Positions 1 to 8,406 of a stretch of DNA of 23,898 nt are shown piece after piece. A model generated the notes under the pieces. It worked only from the letters and a program-made list of their open reading frames with translations, ran no database searches and was not told the origin of the DNA. Numbering within the stretch: the first letter of the stretch is position 1; each line of letters begins with the position of its first letter. Made by a program: the position numbers and the translations under genes. The DNA is from a virus. The stretch spans positions 1 to 23,898 of the IMG/VR virus record IMGVR_UViG_3300038701_002434; one strand, written 5' to 3'.

Positions 1-71
1 AAGAGAGGATGGCGCGGAATTCCGCTAGATTTTTGGACGCTATGGGCCACAACAACAATAGAAAGGTAATA

Positions 72-353
72 ATGGAACGAAAGAAAAAAGGGGGCGTTCG
101 AGTCTTTAGGCTCTATAGCGATGGAAAAACTATGGAGTTCAAAAGGAACGATACAAGAGTATGTATCGAGGTTTTTGAGGACAAGTCTAAGGAAACTATA
201 TTTCACAAGTACGTTGATATTGAGGATTTATTCGACTTATCGGTCTATATTACTAAGGTTTTAGAGCAAAACTATTTTGCGGCCTTGGTTAATTTCAATA
301 GATCATACGAGAGATTCGAAAAGGCGACTAAGAAAGTCTTAAACTCGGTGTAA
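72..353 (+). CDS. Hypothetical protein upstream of small terminase
   Basis: I do not recognise this 93-residue protein. It is basic at the N-terminus (MERKKKGG) and then has alternating hydrophobic and charged stretches that suggest a small mixed alpha/beta fold, with a helical C-terminus containing FEKATKKVL. The ATG at 72 is preferred because AAAGG lies at 62-66 with about five bases of spacing. The frame is also open to an ATG at 9, but there the GAGAGG touches the start codon, a spacing too short to work well; an ATG at 42 is a third option. The gene sits six bases before the small terminase gene, where lambda-type phages often carry small packaging or DNA-handling genes. That position is the only hint of function. 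Sure that it is coding, unsure of the start and role. Confidence 0.6.
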   Translation: MERKKKGGVRVFRLYSDGKTMEFKRNDTRVCIEVFEDKSKETIFHKYVDIEDLFDLSVYITKVLEQNYFAALVNFNRSYERFEKATKKVLNSV

Positions 354-358
354 TATTT

Positions 359-862
359 ATGAATCAATGGGCCGATCCAATTTCGAAAAATCAATTAGCG
401 CACTTACTCGGAAAAGACCGGGCGACGCTTGATCGAAAATTGAGAGGGATCCCGTTTGAGAAAAAGGGCCGCTCTCATTTATACGATCTCCGGACTGCAA
501 TTGAGGCAATCTTTGACACTTTCGAGGCTCAAGATCTAGACGACGACGACGGTCCAATTGATCCTCGACTAGAAAAAGCGAAACTTGATCGATCTCGTCG
601 GAGACTTTCGGATCTCGACTATCAGCAACGAAAAGCGCAATTAATTCCGGTCGAAATATTAGAGGCCAATCTCGCGAATCTATTCGGAGAAATAAAAGCC
701 AAAATTCTAGGTATCCCAACAAAAGCGGCGCAAGTCTTAGTCGGAGCCTCTCAACCTGAAATTAAAAGGACTCTCGATCAATTATGTAAAGAGACCTTAA
801 GGGACCTATCTCAATCGAGACTTAATGAGAATATTAAACGAGACTCTCAAAAGAGCGTGTAA
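359..862 (+). CDS. Terminase small subunit (Nu1-like)
   Basis: Probable DNA-recognition subunit of the packaging terminase, acting in the cytoplasm with the large subunit encoded next. The 167-residue protein starts with a helix-turn-helix-like segment (residues about 8-45, containing SKNQLAHLLGKDRATLDRKL), as in lambda Nu1-type proteins. An acidic linker follows (around residues 60-67, four consecutive Asp), then a long charged helical region with many Arg, Lys and Glu residues that would suit oligomerisation and large-subunit binding. Size and position directly before a GpA-type large subunit support the call. The end overlaps the large-subunit start by 38 bases, suggesting coupled translation. 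There is no strong Shine-Dalgarno before the ATG. Function is inferred mainly from context plus the N-terminal helix-turn-helix look. Confidence 0.8.
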   Translation: MNQWADPISKNQLAHLLGKDRATLDRKLRGIPFEKKGRSHLYDLRTAIEAIFDTFEAQDLDDDDGPIDPRLEKAKLDRSRRRLSDLDYQQRKAQLIPVEILEANLANLFGEIKAKILGIPTKAAQVLVGASQPEIKRTLDQLCKETLRDLSQSRLNENIKRDSQKSV

Positions 863-2678
863 AGTATTAGATCCGCCGCCGGATCTCACGGTTTCTCAAT
901 GGGCGGACGCGTATCGGTATCTATCCCCGGAGTCATCGGCGGAGCCGGGGAAGTGGGTCACGGATCGAGCTCCCTATCAACGGGAGATAATGGACTCTGT
1001 AAAACTCGAGGAAAATGAAACAATTGTTTTAATGTGTTCGGCTCAAGTCGGGAAAACCGAAATGATTCAAAATATTACCGGATATTTTATTCACTATGAA
1101 CCGAGCCCTATTCTAAACATTCAACCGACTTTGCAAATGGCAGAAACCTATTCAAAAGATCGTCTCGCGACTATGATCCGAGATACTCCGGTCTTGAGAG
1201 ACCTCGTCGATCCCGCGGGCTCCAAAAAGACCGGCAATACTCTTTTGAAAAAATCCTTTCCCGCCGGCCATATATCATTATGCGGAGCCAATTCCCCGGC
1301 CTCTCTTGCGTCAAGACCTTGTCGTCTAATATTGGGCGACGAGATCGATCGATTTCCGGCCTCGAGCGGAACCGAGGGGGATCCTCTCTCTCTTGCGGCT
1401 AAACGAGCGACGACATTTTATAATAGGAAAAAGGTCTTTGTTTCGACTCCCACGATCCGAGGAGCCTCTAGAATAGAAAAGGAATTCAAAAAAACAGATC
1501 AACGAAAATATTTCGTCCCTTGTCCGGACTGTGGCCATTTTCAAACCTTAGATTTTAAGCGTCTTAAGTGGGAAAAGGATCAACCGGAAACCGCGGCCTT
1601 AGCCTGTGAAGAGTGCGGAATCCTAATAGATCATAAACATAAAAAGCAAATGATCGAAAACGGAGAATGGCGATCAACGGCCGAAGGCTTAGCCGGGTTT
1701 GTTGGTTTTCACTTAAACGAGCTCTATTCGCCTTGGAGACAATGGAAAGAGGTCGCCGCCGATTTCCTAAAAGCGAAAGACGATCCGGAGCAATTAAAGG
1801 CCTTTATCAATACCTCATTAGGTGAGACTTGGGAACATCAAGGGGAATCTCCGGACTGGAAAAAACTTTATGATCGCCGAGAGGATTTCTCTCATAAACC
1901 GATCCCATCGGATATTGATTTAATCGTTGCCGGGGTCGATGTTCAAAAAGGCCGTATTGAGGGAGAGATTGTCGGCTATTCGGCAAATCTCGAGTCATGG
2001 TCTTTGGAATATTTCACAATCATTGGAGACACTTCTCAGACCTCGACGTTTAAGGAGCTCGAAAAATATCTCGATAAAGAATATCGAAATGCGGAAAACG
2101 AAATATTTAGGGTTTCAAAAATGGCGGTCGATTCGGGCTATGAGGCTCAAACGGTCTACCAATGGGCTAAGACTCAATCGATCTCTCAAGTCCTAGTCGT
2201 CAAAGGTATGGACTCGCAACAAACGATTTTAGGGCCTCCAAAGGCTATAGAGTTGAAACTCAAATCCGGTCGGAGAGCTCGCCGCGGTGTTAAGGTTTGG
2301 GGAGTCGGGACAAATATAGCAAAAAGAGAGCTCTATAGATTTCTAAAACAGGAAATCCCATCGGACGAGGATTTAAAGGAAAAGGGATATCCTCGGGGAT
2401 TCGTTCACTTTCCTAAATCCTACTCGGAAAATTATTTTAAAATGCTAACGGCCGAAGTTGAGGACAAAAAGTTGATTCGTGGCTATGCTAGGTATTTTTG
2501 GGTCAAAGTCAGAGATAGAAACGAGGCTCTAGATATTAGGGTTTATGCCCGCGCCGCCTCGATAGCGGCGGGCATAGAACGACTTCAAGCCCGGAATTCC
2601 CGGGGAGGGTCTAACGAGCCAAAAGTCGAGCCCAAAAGAAAACAAATCCGACGGAAAAAATCAAAATTTCTTTCCTAG
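825..2678 (+). CDS. Terminase large subunit, GpA family
   Basis: ATP-driven DNA packaging motor and nuclease that cuts concatemers and pumps DNA into the prohead. The 617 residues match the lambda GpA family in layout. A Walker A motif, SAQVGKT, lies at residues 72-78. A Walker B motif, RLILGDEID, lies at 167-175. A probable zinc-binding pair, CPDC (233-236) and CEEC (261-264), follows the ATPase core. The C-terminal nuclease region has acidic candidates in VDVQ (Asp372) and VDSGYE (Asp436). The C-terminus is very basic (PKRKQIRRKKSK). Length is close to lambda gpA (641 residues). The ATG at 825 lies inside the small-subunit gene, so translation is probably coupled. GpA enzymes generally act at cos sites, so cohesive-end packaging is the likely mode. 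Gln is almost always encoded by CAA here. Confidence 0.97.
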   Translation: MRILNETLKRACKVLDPPPDLTVSQWADAYRYLSPESSAEPGKWVTDRAPYQREIMDSVKLEENETIVLMCSAQVGKTEMIQNITGYFIHYEPSPILNIQPTLQMAETYSKDRLATMIRDTPVLRDLVDPAGSKKTGNTLLKKSFPAGHISLCGANSPASLASRPCRLILGDEIDRFPASSGTEGDPLSLAAKRATTFYNRKKVFVSTPTIRGASRIEKEFKKTDQRKYFVPCPDCGHFQTLDFKRLKWEKDQPETAALACEECGILIDHKHKKQMIENGEWRSTAEGLAGFVGFHLNELYSPWRQWKEVAADFLKAKDDPEQLKAFINTSLGETWEHQGESPDWKKLYDRREDFSHKPIPSDIDLIVAGVDVQKGRIEGEIVGYSANLESWSLEYFTIIGDTSQTSTFKELEKYLDKEYRNAENEIFRVSKMAVDSGYEAQTVYQWAKTQSISQVLVVKGMDSQQTILGPPKAIELKLKSGRRARRGVKVWGVGTNIAKRELYRFLKQEIPSDEDLKEKGYPRGFVHFPKSYSENYFKMLTAEVEDKKLIRGYARYFWVKVRDRNEALDIRVYARAASIAAGIERLQARNSRGGSNEPKVEPKRKQIRRKKSKFLS

Positions 2679-2687
2679 ATTTTTTCT

Positions 2688-2936
2688 GTGGTCGAAAAAC
2701 TTTTAAATTATGAAATTTCGATCAATCCTCAGTCCGTGGCATGGACTCAAACCGACCTCGACAATTTAGAAAAAGCGATTCGCACCGGAGCTCGAAAAGT
2801 AAAGCATGGTGACGAGGAGATCGAATTTAGGTCTCTCAGAGAAATGCAATCTCTCCGACGTGAAATGCGAAAGTCTCTCGGTATTGCCGATGGGCGCACT
2901 AGTCGCCGGACGGCGGTCGCATCAAAAGGACTGTAA
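2688..2936 (+). CDS. gpW-like head-tail joining protein
   Basis: Small (82-residue) protein that in lambda plugs or extends the portal after DNA packaging and prepares the head for tail attachment. The core at residues about 19-64 has the pattern expected for the gpW family: WTQTDLDNLEKAI, then a short turn with GDEEIEFRS, then LREMQSLRREM, i.e. helix, beta hairpin, helix. Its place between the large terminase and the portal gene is exactly that of lambda W. The frame begins at a GTG at 2688, ten bases after the terminase stop. No clear Shine-Dalgarno is visible, so the start could be another codon, for example the GTG at 2736, though that would cut close to the domain. The C-terminal tail is basic and probably flexible. 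Confidence 0.85.
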   Translation: MVEKLLNYEISINPQSVAWTQTDLDNLEKAIRTGARKVKHGDEEIEFRSLREMQSLRREMRKSLGIADGRTSRRTAVASKGL

Positions 2937-2939
2937 ATA

Positions 2940-4439
2940 GTGAATTTTCTCGATCGATTTATTTCGTTTTTTTCCCCGGCGGCGGGGCGGAGACGACAGC
3001 GCGAAAGACTAAGACTCGGTCAATTGCAAAAAGCCGTTAGTCTATCCGGTCGTAAATACGAGGCCGCATCAAAGGCCAATCGAATCTCTTGGCTAACTTC
3101 AGACATGGACGCGAATTCGGAGATCAATGCCGCTCAAAAGACCATTAGAGACCGAGCTCGAGACCTTGTCCGCAATAATGCTTTTGCGCATAAAGCGAAA
3201 GAGGTCATTGTCTCGAATGCCGTCGGGACCGGGATCCGGGCCAATTTTACAGGATCCGCAAAAACTCGAGTTAAACGAGTCGCCGAAGTTTGGAAAGAAT
3301 GGAGCGAATCGACAGAAATCGACGCCGAAGGGAATTCAGATCTTTACGGCCTTGAGGCTCTTATTATGGGTGCGGTCGTTGAGTCTGGAGAAATATTTGT
3401 TCGACGTCGAAAAAAACGCTCTAAAGATAATTTGCAAGTCCCGTTGCAAATCCAATTACTTGAATCCGATTTCTTAGATCGTTCCAAAGACGGGACGACT
3501 AAAGGCGGAAACGAAATTATCAATGGAATAGAGTTTAATTCCGAAGGGAAACGAGTCGCTTATTGGCTATTTGAAGACCATCCGGGCCGCTCAACTCCGA
3601 TCCCTTCGGTTTCTTCTCAAAGAATCTCAGCCTCGGAAATTATTCACGTTTTCAGGAAACAAAGACCGGGACAAGATTTCGGAGTCTCTTTTTATGCTCC
3701 GGTAATGATCCAATTCAGAGAGCTCGACGTCTATATGGACGCGACTCTTAAAAAACAGCAAGTCTCGGCTCTATTTGCCGCTTTTGTATATGATAACGGC
3801 GAGGAGCTCGAAAACGACGCCGGCATGACCGCCGACGAGGAACTACTCGAGAAAATGGACGTCGGAACGATCGAGGTTCTGCCTCAAGGAAAAGATATTA
3901 AATTTTCCAATCCGCCGAGCGCAACGGATTATCCGGCATTTGTCCGGACTTGTCTCCTTTCTATCTCCGCCGGAATGGGCGTCACCTATGAAAGTCTCAC
4001 GGGAGATTATTCTCAAGTGAACTATTCAAGCGGTCGCATGGGCGGGAAGGAAATGCATAAAAACATAGATCAATGGCAAGATCGAATTTTGATCGCTCAA
4101 TTCCTATTCCCATTATGGAAATGGTTTGTCGAGGCCTATGAAACGGCCGGCGGCAATGCTGAAAAAGTTAAACCAATTTGGACTAAACCGGCTCGAGAAA
4201 TGCTCGATCCTTCAAAAGAGGTCCCAGCAAATCAAAAGGCCGTTGCCTCGGGATTTAAAACACTTTCTGAAGTGATTAGATCCTACGGAAAGGATCCTGA
4301 GATTGTTTTTCAGGAAAGAGCCGACGAATTAAAGGTTTTGGATCAACTCGGAATTAAAACCGAGGGAGATCCTCGAATCAATAAAAGCGAAGAGGTTGAA
4401 AATGCCGAAAAAGATAACGGCGAGAATTCAGAAAGTTGA
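2940..4439 (+). CDS. Portal protein, lambda (GpB) family
   Basis: Forms the dodecameric ring at one capsid vertex through which DNA enters and leaves. The 499-residue length suits the lambda portal family (lambda gpB 533). Recognisable stretches are RDRARDLVRNNAFAHKA near residues 66-82, VGTGIRANF shortly after, GEIFVRRRKK near 150-160, an HVFRKQRPGQDFGVSFYAPV segment in the middle, and SQVNYSSGRMG near 360-370, the typical YSS-R motif of this family. The GTG start at 2940 has AAGGA at 2926-2930 with good spacing and lies three bases after the gpW-like gene. The 3' end overlaps the following protease/capsid gene by 38 bases. The acidic C-terminus (SEEVENAEKDNGE) is probably disordered. Confidence 0.95.
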   Translation: MNFLDRFISFFSPAAGRRRQRERLRLGQLQKAVSLSGRKYEAASKANRISWLTSDMDANSEINAAQKTIRDRARDLVRNNAFAHKAKEVIVSNAVGTGIRANFTGSAKTRVKRVAEVWKEWSESTEIDAEGNSDLYGLEALIMGAVVESGEIFVRRRKKRSKDNLQVPLQIQLLESDFLDRSKDGTTKGGNEIINGIEFNSEGKRVAYWLFEDHPGRSTPIPSVSSQRISASEIIHVFRKQRPGQDFGVSFYAPVMIQFRELDVYMDATLKKQQVSALFAAFVYDNGEELENDAGMTADEELLEKMDVGTIEVLPQGKDIKFSNPPSATDYPAFVRTCLLSISAGMGVTYESLTGDYSQVNYSSGRMGGKEMHKNIDQWQDRILIAQFLFPLWKWFVEAYETAGGNAEKVKPIWTKPAREMLDPSKEVPANQKAVASGFKTLSEVIRSYGKDPEIVFQERADELKVLDQLGIKTEGDPRINKSEEVENAEKDNGENSES

Positions 4440-6312
4440 TATTTCTGGACGTTTCGCTCCTGAATCCTTAAACGCAGAAAATAGAACCGTTGAAATGGTT
4501 TTCACGACCGCCGATCCGGTTGAAATGTTTTCCTATGATTTGGGCCGTTTTAGAGAGATTTTGCGAATGGACGAGAAATCGGTTGATTTATCTCGTTTCA
4601 AAAATGGAGCTCCTCTCTTGAATTCCCATCGTCGATTCGATCTTAAAGATCAAATCGGAAAAGTTGAGAGCGTCCGAATTGAGGGAGATCAACTCGTCGG
4701 GACCGTTCGATTTTCAAAAAGAGACGACGTTGAGCCAATATTCCAAGATGTAAAAGACGGGATCATCACAAATGGCTCGATCGGATATGTCGTCGAAAAA
4801 TATAAAGATATTTCCAAAGATAATGAGGAAATCCGGACTCTCGAGGCGATTCAATGGATCCCTCACGAAATGAGTCTTGTCACTATTCCGGCGGATAAAC
4901 GCGCCGGCACTCGAAATCATCAATCCGGACGGGAGTCCGGCGAAACCTATGAAATTGAAATCCAATTAAAGGGGGAATCAATGCCAGATATCAAAAAGAC
5001 TGAAGCGGCTCCCGTTTCTGAGCCTAAAAAGGTTGAGGGACCTACCGTAGACGTCGAAAACCAAGTCGAAGCGGAGCGAAACCGTTGCACCGCTATCACT
5101 AGAGCGTGTCGTCAATCGAAACTACCTGAGAAGTTTTCTCAAGAGTTGATCGAAAAGGGAACTCCTCTAGATCAAGCGTTGACTAAAATCATCGACGCCG
5201 CCGCCGATCTTGCTCAAAACGAGCCAGAAACTCGTTCTTTCGGATCCGTTCGAGTCGGTGACGAGAGAGACGAAATCGAGACTCGCCGAGAGGGTGCAGT
5301 CGAGGCACTACTCCATAGAGTCGCGCCAGGTGAGCATAAAATCACCGAAAAAGGTCAGCAATTTAAAAACATGGGCGTTTTAAGAATGGCCGAGCACTTT
5401 TTACAGATCAATGGGGTCCGTACTTCAATGCTCTCTAAAAACGAAATCGCCTCAAGAGCATTTCACTCAACCGACGATTTCCCTAATATATTAAGCTCTG
5501 CAATGAGCAAAAGATTACAGGCCGGTTATGAGGCCAGTGAGCAAACGTTTAAACTTTTCGGAGTTGAGACGTCTCTCCCGGACTTCAAAACTCATAACGT
5601 GGTACAACTCGGAGACGCTCCGGATCTTGAACAACTCGGCGAAGGCGGAGAGGTCAAGTTCGGAACGATCGGCGAAAACCTCGAGCAATATAACCTTGTC
5701 ACCTACGCCAAGGCTCTAAGTATTACTCGACAGGTTATCGTGAACGACGATTTGAACGCATTCCTTAGACTTGCGAGAGCCTTCGGAAAAGCGGCCGCGG
5801 ATCTTGAAACGACGACTGCCATTAATGCGGTCATTTCAAACCCAACAATGGGCGATGGTGTGGCTCTTTTCCATGCTAACCATAGCAACTTAGCATCGGC
5901 CGCGGCATTGAGTGAAAGTGAACTTTCTACTCTTAAAGCCCTAATGAGAGAGCAAACCAATTCACAATCTCGTCCTATGAATATCGCTCCAAGATATCTC
6001 ATGGTCGGATCTGAAATTGAGGACACGGCTCTTAAATTGCTCGCGGACAAAAACCAAAATGGCGGTTTCAATGTTCACGGCGGAAAATTTGAGTTGATCG
6101 TTGAGCCTCGTTTAAACGCTACCGAATACTACATAATCGCGGATCCTTCAAAAGTTGAGGGTCTCGAGTATGCGTATCTCGAGGGTGAGAGAGGACTTCA
6201 AGTTGAGGTCGAGCGCGGTTTCAATATTGAGGGAATGAAAATTAAAGCAAGATTAGATTTCGCTGCAAAAGCGATTGATTACCGAGCATTCGCTAAAAAT
6301 GCGGGGGCATAA
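4402..6312 (+). CDS. Prohead protease / major capsid protein fusion
   Basis: A 636-residue fusion joining maturation protease, a scaffold-like linker and the major capsid protein. The N-terminal third resembles caudoviral prohead serine proteases, with a likely catalytic His in LLNSHRRFD, a likely Ser in TNGSIGY, and the conserved WIPHEMSLVTIPAD block near residues 150-165. A hydrophilic Glu/Lys/Pro-rich region (around 190-290) resembles a scaffold or delta domain. The C-terminal part (from about 300) looks like a Mu gpT-type or HK97-fold capsid protein, ending with a stretch around RGFNIEGMKIKARLDFAAK. Fused protease-capsid genes of this kind are known in other phages. ATG 4402 has AGAGG six bases upstream; a TTG at 4396 is also in frame. 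An in-frame ATG at 4981 with a strong ribosome site suggests separate production of the scaffold-plus-capsid part. Confidence 0.93.
   Translation: MPKKITARIQKVDISGRFAPESLNAENRTVEMVFTTADPVEMFSYDLGRFREILRMDEKSVDLSRFKNGAPLLNSHRRFDLKDQIGKVESVRIEGDQLVGTVRFSKRDDVEPIFQDVKDGIITNGSIGYVVEKYKDISKDNEEIRTLEAIQWIPHEMSLVTIPADKRAGTRNHQSGRESGETYEIEIQLKGESMPDIKKTEAAPVSEPKKVEGPTVDVENQVEAERNRCTAITRACRQSKLPEKFSQELIEKGTPLDQALTKIIDAAADLAQNEPETRSFGSVRVGDERDEIETRREGAVEALLHRVAPGEHKITEKGQQFKNMGVLRMAEHFLQINGVRTSMLSKNEIASRAFHSTDDFPNILSSAMSKRLQAGYEASEQTFKLFGVETSLPDFKTHNVVQLGDAPDLEQLGEGGEVKFGTIGENLEQYNLVTYAKALSITRQVIVNDDLNAFLRLARAFGKAAADLETTTAINAVISNPTMGDGVALFHANHSNLASAAALSESELSTLKALMREQTNSQSRPMNIAPRYLMVGSEIEDTALKLLADKNQNGGFNVHGGKFELIVEPRLNATEYYIIADPSKVEGLEYAYLEGERGLQVEVERGFNIEGMKIKARLDFAAKAIDYRAFAKNAGA
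4968..4983 (+). promoter_or_regulatory. Internal ribosome binding site and ATG within the capsid fusion gene
   Basis: AAAGGGGGA ends six or so bases before an in-frame ATG at 4981. This is among the best Shine-Dalgarno matches in the window and is stronger than the one at the gene's own start. Initiation here would give a 443-residue protein (4981-6312) beginning MPDIKKTEA, lacking the protease but keeping the scaffold-like linker and capsid domain. Lambda uses a similar internal start in gene C to make scaffold Nu3. That a capsid protein is made this way here is inference. Confidence 0.65.
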
Positions 6313-6346
6313 GGGATTTTCTTAGTTCTTCTTTGAGTAGAGGGTC

Positions 6347-6377
6347 GCCGGCACTCTTAAAACAGCCGGCACTTTTT
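6347..6377 (+). terminator. Possible intrinsic terminator or mRNA hairpin after the capsid gene
   Basis: GCCGGC at 6347-6352 and again at 6365-6370 is self-complementary, so the two copies can form a six-base GC stem around a 12-base loop, followed by AC and five T. The copies are also part of a near direct repeat (GCCGGCACT plus a T/A-rich tail). It lies in the 90-base gap between the capsid and decoration genes. A short stem with a two-base gap before the T run suggests partial termination or transcript-end protection rather than a strong stop. Confidence 0.45.
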
Positions 6378-6402
6378 AAACTAATTAATGGGAGTTTTAT
6401 AA

Positions 6403-6747
6403 ATGGCTACTAATTATATTCAGGAGGGAAAGGTCCTAGATTTGACAGCGCCGGTCGGCGGTGTGACTTCGGGGTCTGCTTATGAAATCGGAGAATTTTT
6501 CGGAGTCGCTCTTAAGACAGCGGCCGCAACGGAAACTTTTCCTTTAGCGGTTGAGGGTGTTTTCTCAATGACTATTTTGGGAACTGATACACCGTCCGAG
6601 GGATCATACCTCTATTATGACGATGGGAACAGTCGTTTAACGACTACGGCGTCAACTCATAAACTCGTCGCAATTGCAGTCGAGGCCAAGTCAAGCGGGC
6701 CGACTACAATTAAGGCTAAATTGATCGGTCATAACTTAATCGATTAA
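6403..6747 (+). CDS. DUF2190-like capsid decoration protein
   Basis: Probable capsid cement or decoration protein (114 residues). Its composition and pattern match small DUF2190-type proteins: an N-terminal NYIQEGKVLDLTAP, then SGSAYEIGEFFGVA, then a Val-rich beta segment (FPLAVEGVFSM), and GSYLYYDDGNSRLT near residues 66-79. These short beta proteins bind the outside of the capsid lattice and stabilise it after expansion. Its place directly after the capsid gene fits. The ATG at 6403 is preceded by GGGAG about nine bases away. It is likely to be needed in large amounts. The gene is separated from the capsid gene by a hairpin that could adjust relative expression. The family call is from memory of sequence patterns. 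Confidence 0.85.
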   Translation: MATNYIQEGKVLDLTAPVGGVTSGSAYEIGEFFGVALKTAAATETFPLAVEGVFSMTILGTDTPSEGSYLYYDDGNSRLTTTASTHKLVAIAVEAKSSGPTTIKAKLIGHNLID

Positions 6748-6749
6748 TT

Positions 6750-7058
6750 ATGAGTATTTTTTCCGACGCGAATTCAGTTTTAGTGAGCTCAAGCCTCGGT
6801 CAAACCGTGACCTATAAAGGAACCGGTGCCTTGACCGAGGAGATCAACGGAATTTATCGAGACCGATATTTGAGAGTTGATCCCGAAACTGAAATCGGCA
6901 TTCAAACGGACGAGAAAAACGTTTATATCGTCTTAGCTGATCTCAGTAAAGAGCCCGACAAAAACGATCTATTCGAAATCGATTCGGTTTCCTACCGAGT
7001 CGACGGTCTGGAAAAAGACGCGCATGGCGGAGCCTACGTTTTACTATCGGAGACCTAG
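6750..7058 (+). CDS. Head-tail joining protein (FII-like)
   Basis: A 102-residue, mostly beta-strand protein likely to act as the head-completion or stopper protein between portal/gpW and the tail. The segment TYKGTGALTEEINGIYRD (around residues 21-38) followed by ETEIGIQTDEKNVYIVLADL and then FEIDSVSYRVDGLEKDAHGG resembles lambda FII and related phage attachment proteins, which define a small beta-barrel with such a NDLFEIDS-YRV hairpin. Position between decoration protein and tail terminator agrees with lambda order. The start ATG follows the previous stop by two bases and has no clear Shine-Dalgarno, so it is probably translated by coupling. Confidence 0.75.
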   Translation: MSIFSDANSVLVSSSLGQTVTYKGTGALTEEINGIYRDRYLRVDPETEIGIQTDEKNVYIVLADLSKEPDKNDLFEIDSVSYRVDGLEKDAHGGAYVLLSET

Positions 7059-7061
7059 AAA

Positions 7062-7505
7062 ATGGGATTGAAACGGAAACTAGTTAGAGAGGCGGTAGTC
7101 AATTTGCTAAAAGCAGATTCGACGTTAATCGCATTAGTTCCGGCCGCTCAAATTTTCGAATCAAGGGTTGAAACGGTTTGGCGGAGTGAGCTCCCGGTCA
7201 TTGCGGTTTATACAAAAAACGAATCGGCGGACGATTTTAATCAATACGATAGAGTAATGAATCGGACGCTAGAATTAGCGGTCGAAATTGTCGTCGAAGG
7301 GACTCAAGACCTAGACGATGATTTGGACGAGATCGCGGACGCGGTCGAAAATGTCCTACTCCATTCGCAAAACCTCGTAAATTCTGGACTATGGCAATCT
7401 ATTTCTATGAATGGATTTCAAACGGCCTATTCGGGAGAAAGTGGAAAAGCGGTCGGAGCGGGACGAATGGAATTTGAAATTGAATATCAAACTATTTTCG
7501 ATTAG
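7062..7505 (+). CDS. Tail terminator protein (gpU-like)
   Basis: Probable tail terminator (147 residues) that caps the growing tail tube and provides the surface for head joining. The N-terminus (LVREAVVNLLKADSTLIALV) is a helix typical of gpU and other minor tail terminators. It is followed by ELPVIAVYTKNESADDF and a strand-helix-strand region with LELAVEIVVEG and a DDLDEIADAVENVLL helix, the usual alpha/beta arrangement of this group. The C-terminus has GRMEFEIEYQTIF, matching the last strand. Its position just before the tail tube gene is standard (lambda has Z, U, V). The Z-like gene that would be expected nearby is instead found at 22947-23510. Confidence 0.78.
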   Translation: MGLKRKLVREAVVNLLKADSTLIALVPAAQIFESRVETVWRSELPVIAVYTKNESADDFNQYDRVMNRTLELAVEIVVEGTQDLDDDLDEIADAVENVLLHSQNLVNSGLWQSISMNGFQTAYSGESGKAVGAGRMEFEIEYQTIFD

Positions 7506-7514
7506 GGGGAAATA

Positions 7515-8402
7515 ATGGCTCTTTCAACGCCTAGAATGCTTTTTGGAATGCATTCAATCGCACCTTATCGACGATCCGACGGGCTCCCCTACGGGATTCT
7601 AAAGGTCGTCGGTGGTGGTAATTTAGAACTAAATGGAGAATTTCAAGATCTTTTCGGAGGATCCTCTAAATACGCCTACGCATCGGAGCCGAGTCAAATC
7701 GCCTCTCAAGTAACGGCGAATTTAAAGTCTTTCGAAGATTTCGCAATGGAGCTCTTTTTAGGTGCATCGGTTACAACTCGAGCGGCCGCGGCCAATGGTG
7801 AAGTTGTAAACCTAGCAAATAAAAACGGAACCAGTGCTTTTGATGCAACGACCGGTGTTGCTTCCGTGGCGATCACTTCAGGTGACGAGGCCGACGCTAA
7901 ATTCGGTCGGTATGTCGGGAAAGTTGTTACTTCTACGACTATGGACGTTTATGCACTTACTGATATCGATTTTGCTCGCGGAACTGACGCGACCTACGAA
8001 AACGACGCTCTCAAGATAACGGCGAGTCCGATCACGATCCCGGGAACCGGCGGAACCGTTGCAATCGCTGATTATGGTTTAGAATTTACAGGGGGCTCCG
8101 GTTCAATCTCAATGACGGCCGACGATACCCTAATCTTTGACGTTTATCCGGCGCATTCCGGAGTATCAACGATCAAAGTAGGATCCGCGACCTCTGAATT
8201 TCCGGCATTCGGTGCTTTTATGCAAGCGGCGAAACGTGGCTCGGGTGAGATTTTCGAAATTCACGCCTACAACGTTCAAGGCGGCGGAATGCCGATCCCA
8301 TTACAAGAGAAGCAATGGGCAATAACCGACGTTGTTTTAAAGTTGTTGAGAGACGAGGCTCAAGACGGCGTCTTTGAGATCACGGCGATCGACGAGGTTT
8401 AA
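7515..8402 (+). CDS. Major tail tube protein
   Basis: Likely tail tube protein (295 residues), the ring-forming subunit that stacks into the tail. The protein is rich in Gly, Ala, Thr and Asp with few Cys, and shows alternating strands throughout, as expected for a tail tube beta sandwich. It lies between the tail terminator and the tail assembly chaperones, exactly the place of lambda V. A GGGGGAAATA ribosome site precedes the ATG at 7515. The C-terminal stretch (EKQWAITDVVLKLLRDEAQDG) contains the probable helix near the end typical of tube proteins. I see no clear Ig-like extra domain. The identification is by position and composition, with no decisive motif. Confidence 0.78.
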   Translation: MALSTPRMLFGMHSIAPYRRSDGLPYGILKVVGGGNLELNGEFQDLFGGSSKYAYASEPSQIASQVTANLKSFEDFAMELFLGASVTTRAAAANGEVVNLANKNGTSAFDATTGVASVAITSGDEADAKFGRYVGKVVTSTTMDVYALTDIDFARGTDATYENDALKITASPITIPGTGGTVAIADYGLEFTGGSGSISMTADDTLIFDVYPAHSGVSTIKVGSATSEFPAFGAFMQAAKRGSGEIFEIHAYNVQGGGMPIPLQEKQWAITDVVLKLLRDEAQDGVFEITAIDEV

Positions 8403-8406
8403 TCAA

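Noticed and set aside
357-722. Minus-strand open frame opposite the small terminase gene
   Set aside because: It is opposite a well-placed coding gene, has no ribosome site of note and no recognisable protein pattern. Other minus-strand open frames opposite phage genes were rejected for the same reason.
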